In this document: positions 28,628 to 38,407 of the stretch, piece after piece | Layout of the letters: each line of letters begins with the position of its first letter | Numbering within the stretch: the first letter of the stretch is position 1 | Source: Porphyridium purpureum | Taxonomy: Eukaryota > Rhodophyta > Bangiophyceae > Porphyridiales > Porphyridiaceae | Length of the DNA stretch: 64,000 nt | Reading direction: 5' to 3' | Assembly (NCBI GenBank): GCA_008690995.1 | Contig: VRMN01000001.1 | Span: 1,736,001 to 1,800,000 of the forward strand | Notes under the pieces: generated by a model | The model's database searches: none | Told to the model about the DNA's origin: nothing | The model's input: the letters and a program-made list of their open reading frames with translations, nothing else | Made by a program: the position numbers and the translations under genes

Positions 28628-29027
28628 TTACTTGAGAGTACTGAATACCTTGGGCATTGCGCACTTGTCTATACAGGCAAACAAGTCCAAGTATTGTCCA
28701 GTGCAGTGCGCCTCTCCTGTGGTATCTGACTTGATGCGCTCCTTGCACGCCTCATACTCGGCGATCACCTACAACGCACAAAATCACATGAGCACGCCAA
28801 GACACATGGGATATCACATGGCCAAACGAAGGAAGAAGAAGAAGAAGAAGAAGAAGAAGAAAGAAAAAGTACGCGCATCCATTCCAAAGTTAGCGGCGGC
28901 CCTCCGCGACCACAGGAGTGGCACAAAACACGAATTTCCATTGAGATATCTCTAAACGTACCTTTGAGCACTGAGGCTTGCACTTTTCCTCAATCTCTGG
29001 TCGCAGATCCACCACCTCGTCCGCCAT
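28628..29027 (-). CDS. QCR6: QCR6/UQCRH hinge subunit of mitochondrial complex III, one intron
   Basis: Two exons: 28962-29027 (22 codons) and 28628-28768 (46 codons plus TAA). The intron at 28769-28961 is 193 bases, phase 0, with a GTACGT donor and a TTGTAG acceptor. The spliced protein has 68 residues. It begins MADEVVDLRPEIEEKCKPQC, and exon 2 continues EYEACKERIKSD...CTGQYLDLFACIDKC...KVFSTLK, an almost plant-like hinge protein with its paired cysteines forming a disulphide-tied helical hairpin. The subunit helps cytochrome c1 dock with cytochrome c in the intermembrane space. The acidic N-terminal extension of yeast and animals is nearly absent here, as in plants. It was found by reading across the splice sites; it is not visible as one open frame. 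It diverges from the hydroxypyruvate reductase gene. Confidence 0.9.
28831..28866. repeat. (GAA)n tract within the QCR6 intron
   Basis: About 36 bases of GAAGAAGAA on the + strand, thus CTT repeats in the transcribed intron. Its position 65 bases before the acceptor is compatible with a polypyrimidine-rich stretch, though a shorter pyrimidine run sits nearer the splice site. Confidence 0.85.
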
Positions 29028-29710
29028 GTTTACAAGCCTTCGTCGAAGAGCAGACGAGCACCCACGCGTCTCGTTGAGGCGATCAAGCGCAATGAAGAAG
29101 CAATCAAACCCCAACCTTCCGCGATTCCACCCCGCCACTACACCGCACAAACACGCTCTCTCTCTCTCTCACACACACACGCACTCGCACGCCAGGTCCG
29201 TCGCTCCGAGCCGATCCGATCGGTCGATCACCACGTGCGGTTTCGCTTTTGCCCTCCGCCCCTTCTTCTCTCTTCTCTCCCTCTCTCACACACACACCCC
29301 GTCCCTCACCAGAAACCATCACTGCCCAGCCTACAAACCGCGCAGATCACAAAAACGACCCGCTTTACTATGCGAACCAGGACGCCATCGGCTCACACCC
29401 ATTCTTTAACTCTTGTTTAAGATTAGAACGCTCCATTATTTTATATATTTATTTAACACACAAGCTGGAAATTGACGCTCACACGCAGACTGTACTCTCA
29501 GGGAGCAAGTAGTGTACAGTTACGTTGCCGGAGATTGGACGCTGTGAAAGGAGGTTGCATTTGGGTTGGGTTGGTGTTCTGATTGAATCGTGCTGTTTTG
29601 TTAGAAAGAAGTACTGGAGGCATTGGAAATTGGAGCGAGGAAGAACGGTTGGGTCTTCGCGATGTGAAGCAGAGCAGCAGGTGGTGAGGTGGATTGGGAA
29701 CGCTTGAACA

Positions 29711-29749
<39 letters not shown>

Positions 29750-29900
29750 CAGAGAGTAGCTGCGTGAGATTCAGCAAAAGGTGCAAGAAGTGTGTCTATC
29801 GTTGAGTCTGTCTCCTTCGTTGTTCCGCTTTGCTGGCTGTGATTCTGCGAGGTTGGGGTTTAGTTGTTTGGTCGCCCCGTGCCGCATACGTGTGGAGAGG
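29028..29900. promoter_or_regulatory. divergent upstream region of QCR6 and HPR with microsatellites
   Basis: No gene seen. (CT)n followed by (CA)n at about 29157-29182 and 29278-29298; a perfect (AG)n run at about 29716-29745. The recurrent motif is present in both senses: ACTGTAC 29489-29495 (sense for QCR6) and GTACAGT 29514-29520 (sense for HPR). An AT-rich patch TTATATATTTATTTAAC lies at about 29440-29457 between the two genes. Confidence 0.45.
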
Positions 29901-31238
29901 ATGGAGCGTGGACATGCGATACATGGAAGTGGAACGACGCAAGTGAGCGCGATGGAGTGTGGTAGCATGAGTCTGAGCCGAGGATGGGTTTCGACACTGG
30001 ACGGCAGCGCGTCCGCGTCCGCCGGTTCTGCCGTGGAGTTGTGCGCGAGCGCAAGCTCAAACACCGTGTCGCTCGGCGGACTGCAGTGGGATGTGTACAA
30101 CCCGTCTGGAAAGTACCGCGTCGTTGTGACCAAGAAGTTGGTGGGCGACTTGTGGCTGGACGTGCTCACATCGCGAGACTTTCGCGTCGAAGTGTGCCAA
30201 AGCGAGCTGACCTTGTCTCAGCAGCAGATCATGGCCGCGATGGGCTCGCGGTGTGATGGGGTGATTGGGCAGCTCACGGAGAAGTGGGACGACACATTGT
30301 TCGTTGCGCTCAAGCGCGCGGGTGGCAAGGCGTACTCGAACGTGGCGGTAGGTTTCGACAATGTCGACGTGGACGCTGCGACGCGCCACGGCATTGCAAT
30401 GGGAAACACTCCTGGGGTGCTCACAGAAGCGACAGCAGAGATGGCAGTCAGCCTGGTGTATGCGTGCGCGCGGCGCGTCGTTGAAGCTGACGCCTACTTG
30501 CGCGCCGGCAAGTGGAAAAATTGGCTGCCAACCCTTTTCATCGGCAAGCTGCTGTCCCGTAAGACAGTTGGAATTGTGGGCGCCGGCCGCATTGGTTCCA
30601 CCGTGGGTCTCATGCTCGTTCGTGGAGCCATGATGGACCTCGTATACTATGACAAATATCAGAACAAGCAGTTTGAGGCCAAGCTGGATAGCTTTGCGCG
30701 TGCGCTCGCCGAGCATGGGGAGGAGCCCATTCGATGGCGGCGGGTTGACTCAGTCGAGGATGTGCTGCGTGCAGCAGACGTGGTCTCACTTCACCCAAAC
30801 CTCGACAAGACCACGTTCCACCTCATGAATGCCGAACGACTCAAAATGATGAAACCAGACGCGATCCTTATCAACTGTGCGCGCGGTCCCGTGGTGGATG
30901 AGACCGCGCTAGTGGAGCACTGCCGTGCAACTCCGACATTTTACGCTGGACTCGACGTATTCGAAGATGAACCGCAACTCAAACCTGGGCTGGACCAGCT
31001 CGAGAACGTGGTGATTGTGCCACATATTGCATCAGCAACCGTATGGACCCGCGCGGGCATGTCAACGTTGGCCGCATGCAACGTAAGCTCCGTGGTGCTG
31101 GGCCAGCCCACCCTTGCATCGCTTGATATTCTGCCTCATGTAAATGCACCCGGTGCAACACAGGTGCCGCCGACAGCGCCTGCCATTGTGAATGCAAAGG
31201 CTCTAGGGCTGCCCGCGGCGGCAGCGCCCAAAATGTAA
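29901..31238 (+). CDS. HPR1: hydroxypyruvate reductase, plant HPR1 type
   Basis: 445 residues from the ATG at 29901. HPR1 reduces hydroxypyruvate to D-glycerate with NADH in photorespiration. The sequence follows plant HPR1 closely: YNPSGKYRVVVTKK, CDGVIGQLTEKWDDTLF, GNTPGVLTEATAE. The NAD-binding loop GIVGAGRIGS is at about 224. Catalytic residues sit in NCARGPVVDE (Arg, about 327), DVFEDEP (Glu, about 356) and PHIASAT (His, about 374). The ~60-residue N-terminal extension is Ser/Ala-rich. Plant HPR1 ends in a peroxisomal SKL after SIVNSKALGLP; here the same NAKALGLP is followed by AAAAPKM, so the end is a weak PTS1-like tripeptide at best. Mitochondrial, plastid or peroxisomal placement remains open. 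Confidence 0.93.
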   Translation: MERGHAIHGSGTTQVSAMECGSMSLSRGWVSTLDGSASASAGSAVELCASASSNTVSLGGLQWDVYNPSGKYRVVVTKKLVGDLWLDVLTSRDFRVEVCQSELTLSQQQIMAAMGSRCDGVIGQLTEKWDDTLFVALKRAGGKAYSNVAVGFDNVDVDAATRHGIAMGNTPGVLTEATAEMAVSLVYACARRVVEADAYLRAGKWKNWLPTLFIGKLLSRKTVGIVGAGRIGSTVGLMLVRGAMMDLVYYDKYQNKQFEAKLDSFARALAEHGEEPIRWRRVDSVEDVLRAADVVSLHPNLDKTTFHLMNAERLKMMKPDAILINCARGPVVDETALVEHCRATPTFYAGLDVFEDEPQLKPGLDQLENVVIVPHIASATVWTRAGMSTLAACNVSSVVLGQPTLASLDILPHVNAPGATQVPPTAPAIVNAKALGLPAAAAPKM

Positions 31239-31513
31239 GTGTGCACGTGCGTTGACCTTGTTCAGTATTTTTCCTTGTGAGCGCGGTCGTACACTTTGCT
31301 GGTCGTGCTGCCTCGCGAAGAACTTTAGCTGCTTTCGGAACAATGCGGGGTGTCTATGTACTCCAAAATCGAAATCGAACCATGTGATTCACAAAAAGAA
31401 ACGGGCTGCAGGTCGATCATGGACCAGATGCAAATCAAAAACAAGAAATCTCCCTCCTTTATTAGTTTCTCAGAGTTGCCCCTCTGGATGGCAATCGCCC
31501 CGCTCCTCCCCAT

Positions 31514-32533
31514 TCAGCATGCAGTCTGACACGATTGCTGACTCCAAATCTTGGGATCGATACTTCCGGCTCGACGCGGAGCCCAGTTTCGCGCGCGCAA
31601 TTCGAACAAGTCTTCGATCATGAATCGCAACCGCGGTGCCAATGCCGAGCGAGCGCGTGCTTCGGCCAACGCCAAGTAGACGCCATTCGTGTACTCCGAA
31701 GTCTGCCTACCATGAGCAGCATTTCGAATATCCCAAGCGTCCAGAGCACGTCCAGCGTTGGTGAGCAGCTTGCAGAGCACCTCGATATCCTGCTCGTAGA
31801 TCTCTCCCGGCTGGCGCCGCTTCGACTGACTTGAAGCGCCATTCGAAAACGCAGTAATCCTCTTGACCAATGGAGAAATGCAAACTTCACGCAGACAATG
31901 CTCTCGAACCACGACCCCTCTGGAGTAGAGTTCTGCGATGAATCGAACGTTGCCGAGAATGCGCCGCTTTGCCTTGATTGCGTCGAGCGCACGTTGACTT
32001 TTGGATCCACATCCGAGACAGATTGTCGGGTCTGTTGTGCATGACTTGCCCATAGTGTTTGCGCCCCGCTTCATGACAACACACGAATCCTTGACCACGG
32101 AACTATTTCTGTTACTATCCTCCCGCGCGGCCAGGACGGTGCGAACAAACTCATCCTGACAGCTACGCAGCATCAGACACTCAAAGTCGAGCGCCTCCTT
32201 CCGGTCTGCCGCCGGCACCACGAATACATGAGACACATCGCGAGCAAGCCTGCAACACAGGTCAGCATACAAGCCTGCAAAGCCCGGCTGCGCGAGCGCG
32301 GTATTAAACACCTCACTCACGATCCGTCTCAATGCATGCACGTCGCTGCGCGCATAGCGCTCGCACACGTCCACAAACTGCGCATACAGCAAATCAAACT
32401 TGGCATATGTCAACTTGTTCAGGATCAAGCGCGCCGCGCGTACCTCGTCGTGCTGCTGTCGTCTTGTTATCCTTGTTTCTTCCATCGCCACTTCTGCCCT
32501 CCCAACCTTTTCTTCCTTTCCCCCATCCCTCAT
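31514..32533 (-). CDS. short eIF4G-like protein consisting mainly of an MIF4G domain
   Basis: 339 residues from the ATG at 32533. The MIF4G domain of eIF4G binds eIF4A and eIF3 during cap-dependent initiation. Here it fills nearly the whole protein: ARLILNKLTYAKFDLLYAQF (about 36-55), LAQPGFAGLYADLCCRLA, CQDEFVR, then GNVRFIAELYSRGVV, and the closing LRFMIEDLFELRARNWAPRR, all typical of eIF4G. A low-complexity loop with CLGCGSKS near residue 180 interrupts the repeat where animal eIF4G has KRRMLGN nearby. No eIF4E-binding YxxxxL-phi motif, MA3 or W2 domain is present. It could be a dedicated short initiation factor or a regulator; this is inference. Confidence 0.75.
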   Translation of the reverse strand: MRDGGKEEKVGRAEVAMEETRITRRQQHDEVRAARLILNKLTYAKFDLLYAQFVDVCERYARSDVHALRRIVSEVFNTALAQPGFAGLYADLCCRLARDVSHVFVVPAADRKEALDFECLMLRSCQDEFVRTVLAAREDSNRNSSVVKDSCVVMKRGANTMGKSCTTDPTICLGCGSKSQRALDAIKAKRRILGNVRFIAELYSRGVVVREHCLREVCISPLVKRITAFSNGASSQSKRRQPGEIYEQDIEVLCKLLTNAGRALDAWDIRNAAHGRQTSEYTNGVYLALAEARARSALAPRLRFMIEDLFELRARNWAPRRAGSIDPKIWSQQSCQTAC

Positions 32534-32894
32534 TCCAACTTTCCCACAAACGACTCCGATGCGTCCTCACAGTACCCACAGTACCCACAGTACGAACTGT
32601 ACTTTTTAAGTTCAGGAAAAAAAATCAACGGGAAAAAAGGGAGGAGAAAGGCTTTTCTTTTTACCGAGGAAAGGAGGCGTGTTTTATTAGTAACGGTTTG
32701 AAGCCGGGTGTACAGTAAGCTTGTGATGAGCAACGGGTGTTCGGTGGCGAGGCGAAAGCATGAGAGAAAACGTGAAAGGAGACGGAGGCAGGTGGACAAG
32801 GCAGATTCGGACGTTGGACAGGAAGAGGAGATTGGCAGAGGGTGGGTGTGGGTGGGAGTTGCGGGCTTGGAGGCTGAGCCTTGCAGGGTATGCG
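32534..32894. promoter_or_regulatory. divergent upstream region with clustered GTACAGT-type motifs
   Basis: Three CACAGTACC words at about 32568-32590 lead into ACTGTACTTTTTAAG at 32596-32610, which is CTTAAAAAGTACAGT in the sense of the MIF4G gene, about 65 bases before its ATG. GTACAGT at 32710-32716 has the sense of the PH-domain kinase. An in-frame ATG at 32760 could instead be the start of that kinase. Confidence 0.45.
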
Positions 32895-34616
32895 ATGGCG
32901 ATGAAGAGTATTCCGATTTCGGTGACGCCTGCGACGGAAGATCAGGTGACCGTTGTGTTGAATGCGCTGGATGATGGACCGGGCGGGAGCGTGCTGAGGA
33001 ATCCGCTGCCGGCCATGGCGTACGGGTACTTGATGCAGCATATGAGCAAGAGCTCCGGCAAGAACAAGATTCTGGACGGCATCGAGACAGCCATGAGCAA
33101 CGCAAAAGAGCGGTTCCGCCTAATCTCCAAGGACAGGGCGGGCGCAGCAAACACGGCGTCCACGCCGGCTGGCGTCGAAATGGATGATATGCCAGGAACC
33201 CGCCTGTTTTATGTGCTGGAAGGAACGTACCTCTCGTGCTTCCCCTCGCACGAAGGGAAAGAAGCTGTGTGGAGGCTCAACTTGATCGATTCGATGGTCA
33301 CAGTCAACCCGGACAACAGCTCCGTCATCGAAATTGACTTGCCAGTTGGAGGTGATGGCGAGACAATGGTCAAGGGCGGCATTCCGACCGGAAAGGATAA
33401 AGACAAAGACAAAGACCGGCGCGTCGTTCTGAGCAGCATCAAGCAGGAAACTGCGGAGAAGTGGCATGCTCTCCTCTTGCAGGCCGCTCGGCACAAAATC
33501 TCAAATTACTACGCCAACGGGAAGTTTCTTGGTCGCGGCGCGTACGGCGAGGTCCACTTGGGCAAGTACAAGCCGGATGGGTCACTCTGTGCGGTCAAAA
33601 TCATCCGCAAGTCGAAAGATCCGGGAGAGGAAGTGTTTCTCGCCCGAGAGATCGCGGTGCTGCGCCGAGTGAACCACCCGCACGTGGTGCGAACGTACGA
33701 CGTGTTTGAAACCAGCAGGACGTTGTACGTGACAATGGAGCTTCTCGCTGGCGGAGACTTGTACGAAATCGTGTCCAAAATGGGCGGCAAAATGTCAGAG
33801 GAGAAGGCCGGCAGTGTGTTCAAGCAGCTGATGGAAGGAATCAAGTACTTGCACGAGCAAGGAATTGTGCATCGTGATCTCAAGCCTGAAAACCTGCTCT
33901 GCAAGAACAAAGACTGGCCTCTGGACGTCAAGATTGCAGACTTTGGGCTTTGTAACATGTTCAGTGCACCCTCGTTGGAGAGAAACACGTCCAGAGCACT
34001 GGACGCGATTGCACTAGAAAAGATGGGCAAACTTGACACCGCGCAGCTGTCTGGGAATGATGACTTGCTGTTTGAAGCCATGGACACCGAGGACGACAGC
34101 CAGCAGCCGATCAAGCTGGATCACAAAAAGTCCATGGGCAACAACCCCGCCATGTACCGTTTGTTCGACTCTATGGTCGGCACGCCGCTTTTCGTCGCGC
34201 CGGAAGTGATTGTGGGCTCGTACGGGCCGGGCGTCGACGTATGGTCATCCGGGGTGATTCTATACAACATCTTGACGGGGATCTTTCCATTTGACGCAGA
34301 CACGTCGAAAGAGGTGCTGCACAAAATCAGGGACAAGCCCGTGCCGTTCCCTGCGTCCGTTTTTTCCCGCATTAGTGCGGAGGCCAAGGACCTTCTGACC
34401 CGCATGCTCTGCAAGGACCCGAGGAAGCGGATCAGCGTGGAGGACATCCTGAAGCACGCGTGGCTGACCGAGGTCGCGCCGGTCACGCGCACTGCCATTG
34501 GCAACGACCTGTCGACGCTCAGCAAGGCGAACCGCAAGCACATTATTACTGGACAGAACGCTGCGGATCTTGCCGGCGCTCTGGACCACCTGCGACTCGT
34601 GAACGAGCTCAAGTAA
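32895..34616 (+). CDS. PH-domain serine/threonine kinase (CAMK group)
   Basis: 573 residues from the ATG at 32895 (context GCGATGGCG); an in-frame ATG at 32760 would add a 45-residue basic leader of doubtful quality. A PH-like domain lies at about 105-205: RLFYVLEGTYLSCFPSHEG, then VWRLNLIDS, and the closing helix AEKWHALLLQAARHK. The kinase domain follows directly: glycine loop GRGAYGEVHLG at about 212, AVKII, catalytic HRDLKPENLLC near 325, DFG near 348, APE near 435, and WSSGVILYNILTG. The segment between DFG and APE is about 85 residues, three times the usual length, and contains an acidic insertion. PH domains recruit proteins to phosphoinositides or other partners, so membrane recruitment is inferred. 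Substrate is unknown. Confidence 0.8.
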   Translation: MAMKSIPISVTPATEDQVTVVLNALDDGPGGSVLRNPLPAMAYGYLMQHMSKSSGKNKILDGIETAMSNAKERFRLISKDRAGAANTASTPAGVEMDDMPGTRLFYVLEGTYLSCFPSHEGKEAVWRLNLIDSMVTVNPDNSSVIEIDLPVGGDGETMVKGGIPTGKDKDKDKDRRVVLSSIKQETAEKWHALLLQAARHKISNYYANGKFLGRGAYGEVHLGKYKPDGSLCAVKIIRKSKDPGEEVFLAREIAVLRRVNHPHVVRTYDVFETSRTLYVTMELLAGGDLYEIVSKMGGKMSEEKAGSVFKQLMEGIKYLHEQGIVHRDLKPENLLCKNKDWPLDVKIADFGLCNMFSAPSLERNTSRALDAIALEKMGKLDTAQLSGNDDLLFEAMDTEDDSQQPIKLDHKKSMGNNPAMYRLFDSMVGTPLFVAPEVIVGSYGPGVDVWSSGVILYNILTGIFPFDADTSKEVLHKIRDKPVPFPASVFSRISAEAKDLLTRMLCKDPRKRISVEDILKHAWLTEVAPVTRTAIGNDLSTLSKANRKHIITGQNAADLAGALDHLRLVNELK

Positions 34617-35761
34617 ATTTAAATCGCGAGCGTTGGGGTGCGGCTGTTTGCAGATGATTTCCAACGCAGCACGTGGCGCGTGATCCGCTTGCGGCACGGT
34701 CATCATCCGGTTCCACTCCAGATGGCCCCACCCCCCTGCACCCGGACCGACTTTCACACACCAGAAGCACGACTGCGTGCTCGGTGCGCCAGATGCGTAT
34801 GGAATGACGCACGACCGGTCCGGTTAGATCGAGGGGCGCTTTTTGCGCAGTTAGAACCAGGGTTTACGGTTTGTGGTGTACTGCATCGACCCATATGTAC
34901 GCGCACGCGAGGCGTTACGCGGCATATCAAAAGGACCCACTTTTGCGGTGTCGCGATGGGTGCCCATGCACACATCGCAAATTCGGTGTGTTTACTATAA
35001 GAACCACACGACACTACCTAAAAAGGATCGGTTTTTCATAATAGAAACAGAACCAAACGCAGCAGGGTGTACAGTTGTTGTGGCTTTTTAGTTCAACAGC
35101 GTACTGCGTTTTAATGGGAAGGCTGAAGGCTGGCGCGGTTTTAACGAACGGGAGAGCTTATGAATGACCACGAACCAAGCTAGAACATGAACAAGAACAA
35201 GAAGGCTTAGTAGTGGGGCGAGCGGGTAAAGACAAGTGCGCGGTGTGAGAAGAGCGAAGGGTTCTTGTGTGTGGGGGGCGGATGCGTGGGTGGATGTGTG
35301 TAGCATGAGCGTTCAGGAAAGGCGGAGCGTGCACGCGGGTTGAATGGGTCTGGACAGCGGGCACTGAGCGCGGCGGTATACACCGAGGGATTGAGGGTTG
35401 TTTTTTTTGTGCACGCGCGTCAGCGGCGGGAACGGACAACGGTGCGGAAACGGCGCACGACTTGGAACAGCGGAACAGCGCGCGTCCACGAGCTCGACTG
35501 CTGCTCAGGTGAGGGCGCGCGCCGAACACACTTTGGCACGCAGGAAAGGAGGGAGTGGAGGTCGTGGAGGAGCCCAGGGGAGGCTGGGCGCCACGAACAG
35601 GAGCTGGAAGGTGGGGAGGTCGATTTGCTGTGCCACTTCTTCTGGTCCCCTTTCGGACGCCCGTTGGTATCCCCGAGGACCAGGCGTTGCCGGCGAAGCA
35701 CAAAAACACTTGGCTTGGCGCGGCCTGTCTGCGTTCCAAGGAGACGCGACGGACGCTGCGC
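34617..35761. other. 1.1 kb spacer upstream of the RRM gene
   Basis: No recognised gene. GTACAGT at 35069-35075 (GGTGTACAGTTG, RRM sense) is followed by a T-rich stretch. From about 35330 the frame of the RRM gene is partly open without ATG until 35762, so a longer 5' end or leader exon is possible. Confidence 0.35.
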
Positions 35762-37723
35762 ATGCGAGACGTGACGAGAGATATGGCGTTGCACAAGGGT
35801 AAAATCATGACAGGCCATGATGCGTGGGCGTCGTCCGAGGACTTGCGGGACGGTGCGGGCGCCGAAGCGGCGAAAGATGAGACAGAGCCGGGACATAGTG
35901 TCCGAGGGGGCAGCTTCCAGCAGCACCAGGTCCTACAGCATCCGCACCCCTCGTCGCCCTTCCCGCCAAACTATGAGTTTAGGCAGGCGGGCCCGATCCA
36001 AGTGCCGCATCCGGGCAAGCGCGTAGAATTTTCGGACATATCGGGCTCGAGCGTGACGGAATATGCCGCGTCAGCCTCGAGCCGTATGTCATCTTTTCAG
36101 CATCTGGGAATGCCTTTTGATGAACCAGGCCCTTCATATGCACAGTCCGCCGGGCATCGGCGTGGAGCTATGGCAGATGCGAATTATGCAGACGAGTATT
36201 TGTTCCTGTCCGAGGCAGTCATGAACGGTCTTGATTTAAGAGAGGACCTGCGCATTGGCGCAGCATATCCCATGCCGGTTTCTGCCGGAGCTTACGCCCC
36301 CGCCCAGCCCATCAAGATTCCGCAGTCGCGCTCGTCATCCGCGGCGTCTGGCTCTCCGCCACTCCCCATCGGATCTCCGGCGCAGCAGGCGCAGAGCACG
36401 GGAGGCCAAGGCGCGCTTTCTCAGCAAGGCGGGAAGCTGTTTGTTGGTGGGCTTTCATGGGACACGACAGAAGCTTCCCTTCGCTCGTACTTTTCCCGGT
36501 TTGGGCGAGTACTGGACTGCGTTATCATGCGAGATCGCGTGAGTGGTCACCCCCGGGGCTTTGGATTCGTGACGTTTGAAGACGAAGCAGTCAGTGATCA
36601 CGTAGCTGCGGAGCAGCACGAGCTCGATGGACGTGCTGTCGAGGCAAAGCGTGCCGTTCCGCGCAGTGATTGCTCTGGCGCTGTGAAAGTACCTTCGTCG
36701 AAGGGCTCACGGAAACTTTTCGTAGGAGGATTACCGTCCGCATGTGGTGACCACGAGTTCCGAACGTACTTTTCGCGCTTTGGAGAAATTTTGGAGCTGT
36801 CGGTGATGTTTGATCACACGACGGGCAACTCGCGAGGCTTTGGTTTTGTCACTTACTATGACGATCGCGCAGTCGATCTGGTTATGCAGATGGAACACGA
36901 AATTCTCGGGAAACGTGTGGAGATCAAACACGCCGAGCCGAAGCATCTCATGGATGCACGAAAGACAAAGGATGGTAGCAGCGGGACTGGACCAGGTAGT
37001 GGGTTAACTCCGCCGGGACCCCGAGCATTGCATATCAGCACACCCGCGGCTGGCAACGGAAGCGGGCCAAACTATGCTTCGCGAGGGATTCCTGCAAGTG
37101 TGTCGATGTTCTCGGACGCACTGCCAATGGCACGCCTCGCCCAGCAAACCTTGTCGGCAGGCAATCCGGGAAAGTCTGTTCACGGCGCATACGAAGCTGC
37201 CGCGTACGGTTTTGCAGGTAGCGCTGTTTTGGAGGACGGCGTGGACAATGCGCGAAAAACAATGTTGTCCTCCAGCGCTCCAATCTCGAGTTCTCTCGAC
37301 CGCTTTGGTTTTTCGCTGCGCTCACCTTTTGAGCTCCCGCCGGATCAGGGACTTCATCAGCGATATGACCAGCGCGGTACCGGTTTTGTTCATTCTTCGA
37401 GTCAGCATGACTCCTTGAGCAGGTTGCTCGATGAGGACTTGCAAGATGATGATTTTTCTTCGTGGGGTGGTGGCGAAGTGACCGTCGGCAACAGCAGCCG
37501 GCTGCAGAACTGGTCGCAACAGCCCTCCACAGCCGCCATGCCTCGCGAGCCCAACTCGCAGCTCGGGGCTCAGATGCCGAATATTAGCAATGCGTGGGGT
37601 ATGACAGGGGCGCAGGGTAGCGGTTCTGTCATCGGTAAGAATTTTCTTCCATCGCAGGCCTCACCGTATGGGACTTCACGACCGCCCTTTCAGCCGCATC
37701 CCGGCAGCACGATGTTTCCCTAC

Positions 37724-37805
<82 letters not shown>

Positions 37806-37861
37806 AACAGCCGTTTCAGAAGGAGAGCACTTCGCAGCGACAGCAGCCCCCGCTGCCGTAG
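35762..37861 (+). CDS. two-RRM RNA-binding protein (Musashi/hnRNP-A type) with polyQ tail
   Basis: 699 residues from the ATG at 35762 to the TAG at 37859. It likely binds single-stranded RNA in mRNA regulation. RRM1 at about 224-300: RNP2 KLFVGGLSW, RNP1 RGFGFVTF. RRM2 at about 318-395: RNP2 KLFVGGLPS, RNP1 RGFGFVTY. The flanks are disordered, rich in Ser, Gly, Pro and Met, and the C-terminus has ~29 consecutive glutamines. After the TAG the same frame stays open for 47 codons to a second TAG at 38003-38005, coding a Ser/Tyr/Gly-rich stretch QNPYYSGSSVYNSSGS... of the same style. The first TAG may thus be read through, be an allele of CAG, or be a sequencing error. Confidence 0.85.
37724..37810 (+). 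repeat. CAG/CAA polyglutamine tract
   Basis: 29 glutamine codons in a row, mixed CAA and CAG at both ends with a purer CAG core at about 37748-37792. It lies about 50 bases before the TAG stop of the RRM gene. Confidence 0.95.
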
Positions 37862-38005
37862 CAGAATCCTTATTACTCTGGCAGTAGTGTGTACAATAGC
37901 AGTGGCAGCGCGTCCGGCTCGTATCCGGTCACAGGCAGCGAGCGCGACACCCCGTACCTGGATGGCGACGCACTTGACCGGTCGAACGTACAGCGCTTCA
38001 AGTAG
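37862..38005 (+). other. in-frame extension after the RRM gene's TAG stop
   Basis: 47 sense codons follow the TAG (context TAGCAGAAT) in the same frame and end at TAG 38003-38005. The translation is Ser/Tyr/Gly-rich at first and then acidic (SERDTPYLDGDALDR) and ends NVQRFK, a composition like the tail of a protein rather than a 3' UTR. Confidence 0.45.
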
Positions 38006-38407
38006 TGTCGGTGATCACAATCACGAGAGATCGATGATGGTGACCATGAAAGTGCCAACGATGACGACGGCAACGACAACGTGAATTAGAATCAGTAGCA
38101 GTGAGGGTTATTCGCACACCACGGACCCTAGAGCAGCAGTCGCGCACAAGGCAATGTAGTCCAGTGTCATATTACAAGCAGTAGCATCATTCATTTTCTA
38201 TAGAGCTCCGCGCGCATCGTATCGACCATCTCAAGCTTCCTTCGAGGCCGCAAAACCCATCCACTGCACGTGTCTGACTGTCTAGCCGCCAAGGCAGGCA
38301 AGTTCCTCGAAACAAGCTGCCGCGGAAAGCTGTGCAAACTTTGTATTGGTGGAGCGGGTATCGCAAGAACTTTGGGTGAGGAAGGTGAAGGATACTCGAA
38401 CTGCATC
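38006..38407. other. spacer between RRM gene and mS34-like gene
   Basis: The frame of the downstream gene is open from 38270 but has no ATG before 38408. A GACGACGGCAACGACAACG-like stretch lies near 38060. Nothing else is seen. Confidence 0.3.

Noticed and set aside
29716-29745. (AG)n microsatellite as a possible transposon or telomere remnant
   Set aside because: It is a simple dinucleotide run with no flanking inverted or direct repeats.
35158-35808. 216-codon minus-strand frame upstream of the RRM gene
   Set aside because: Low-complexity Pro/His/Ser translation, no domain; overlaps the probable leader of the RRM gene.
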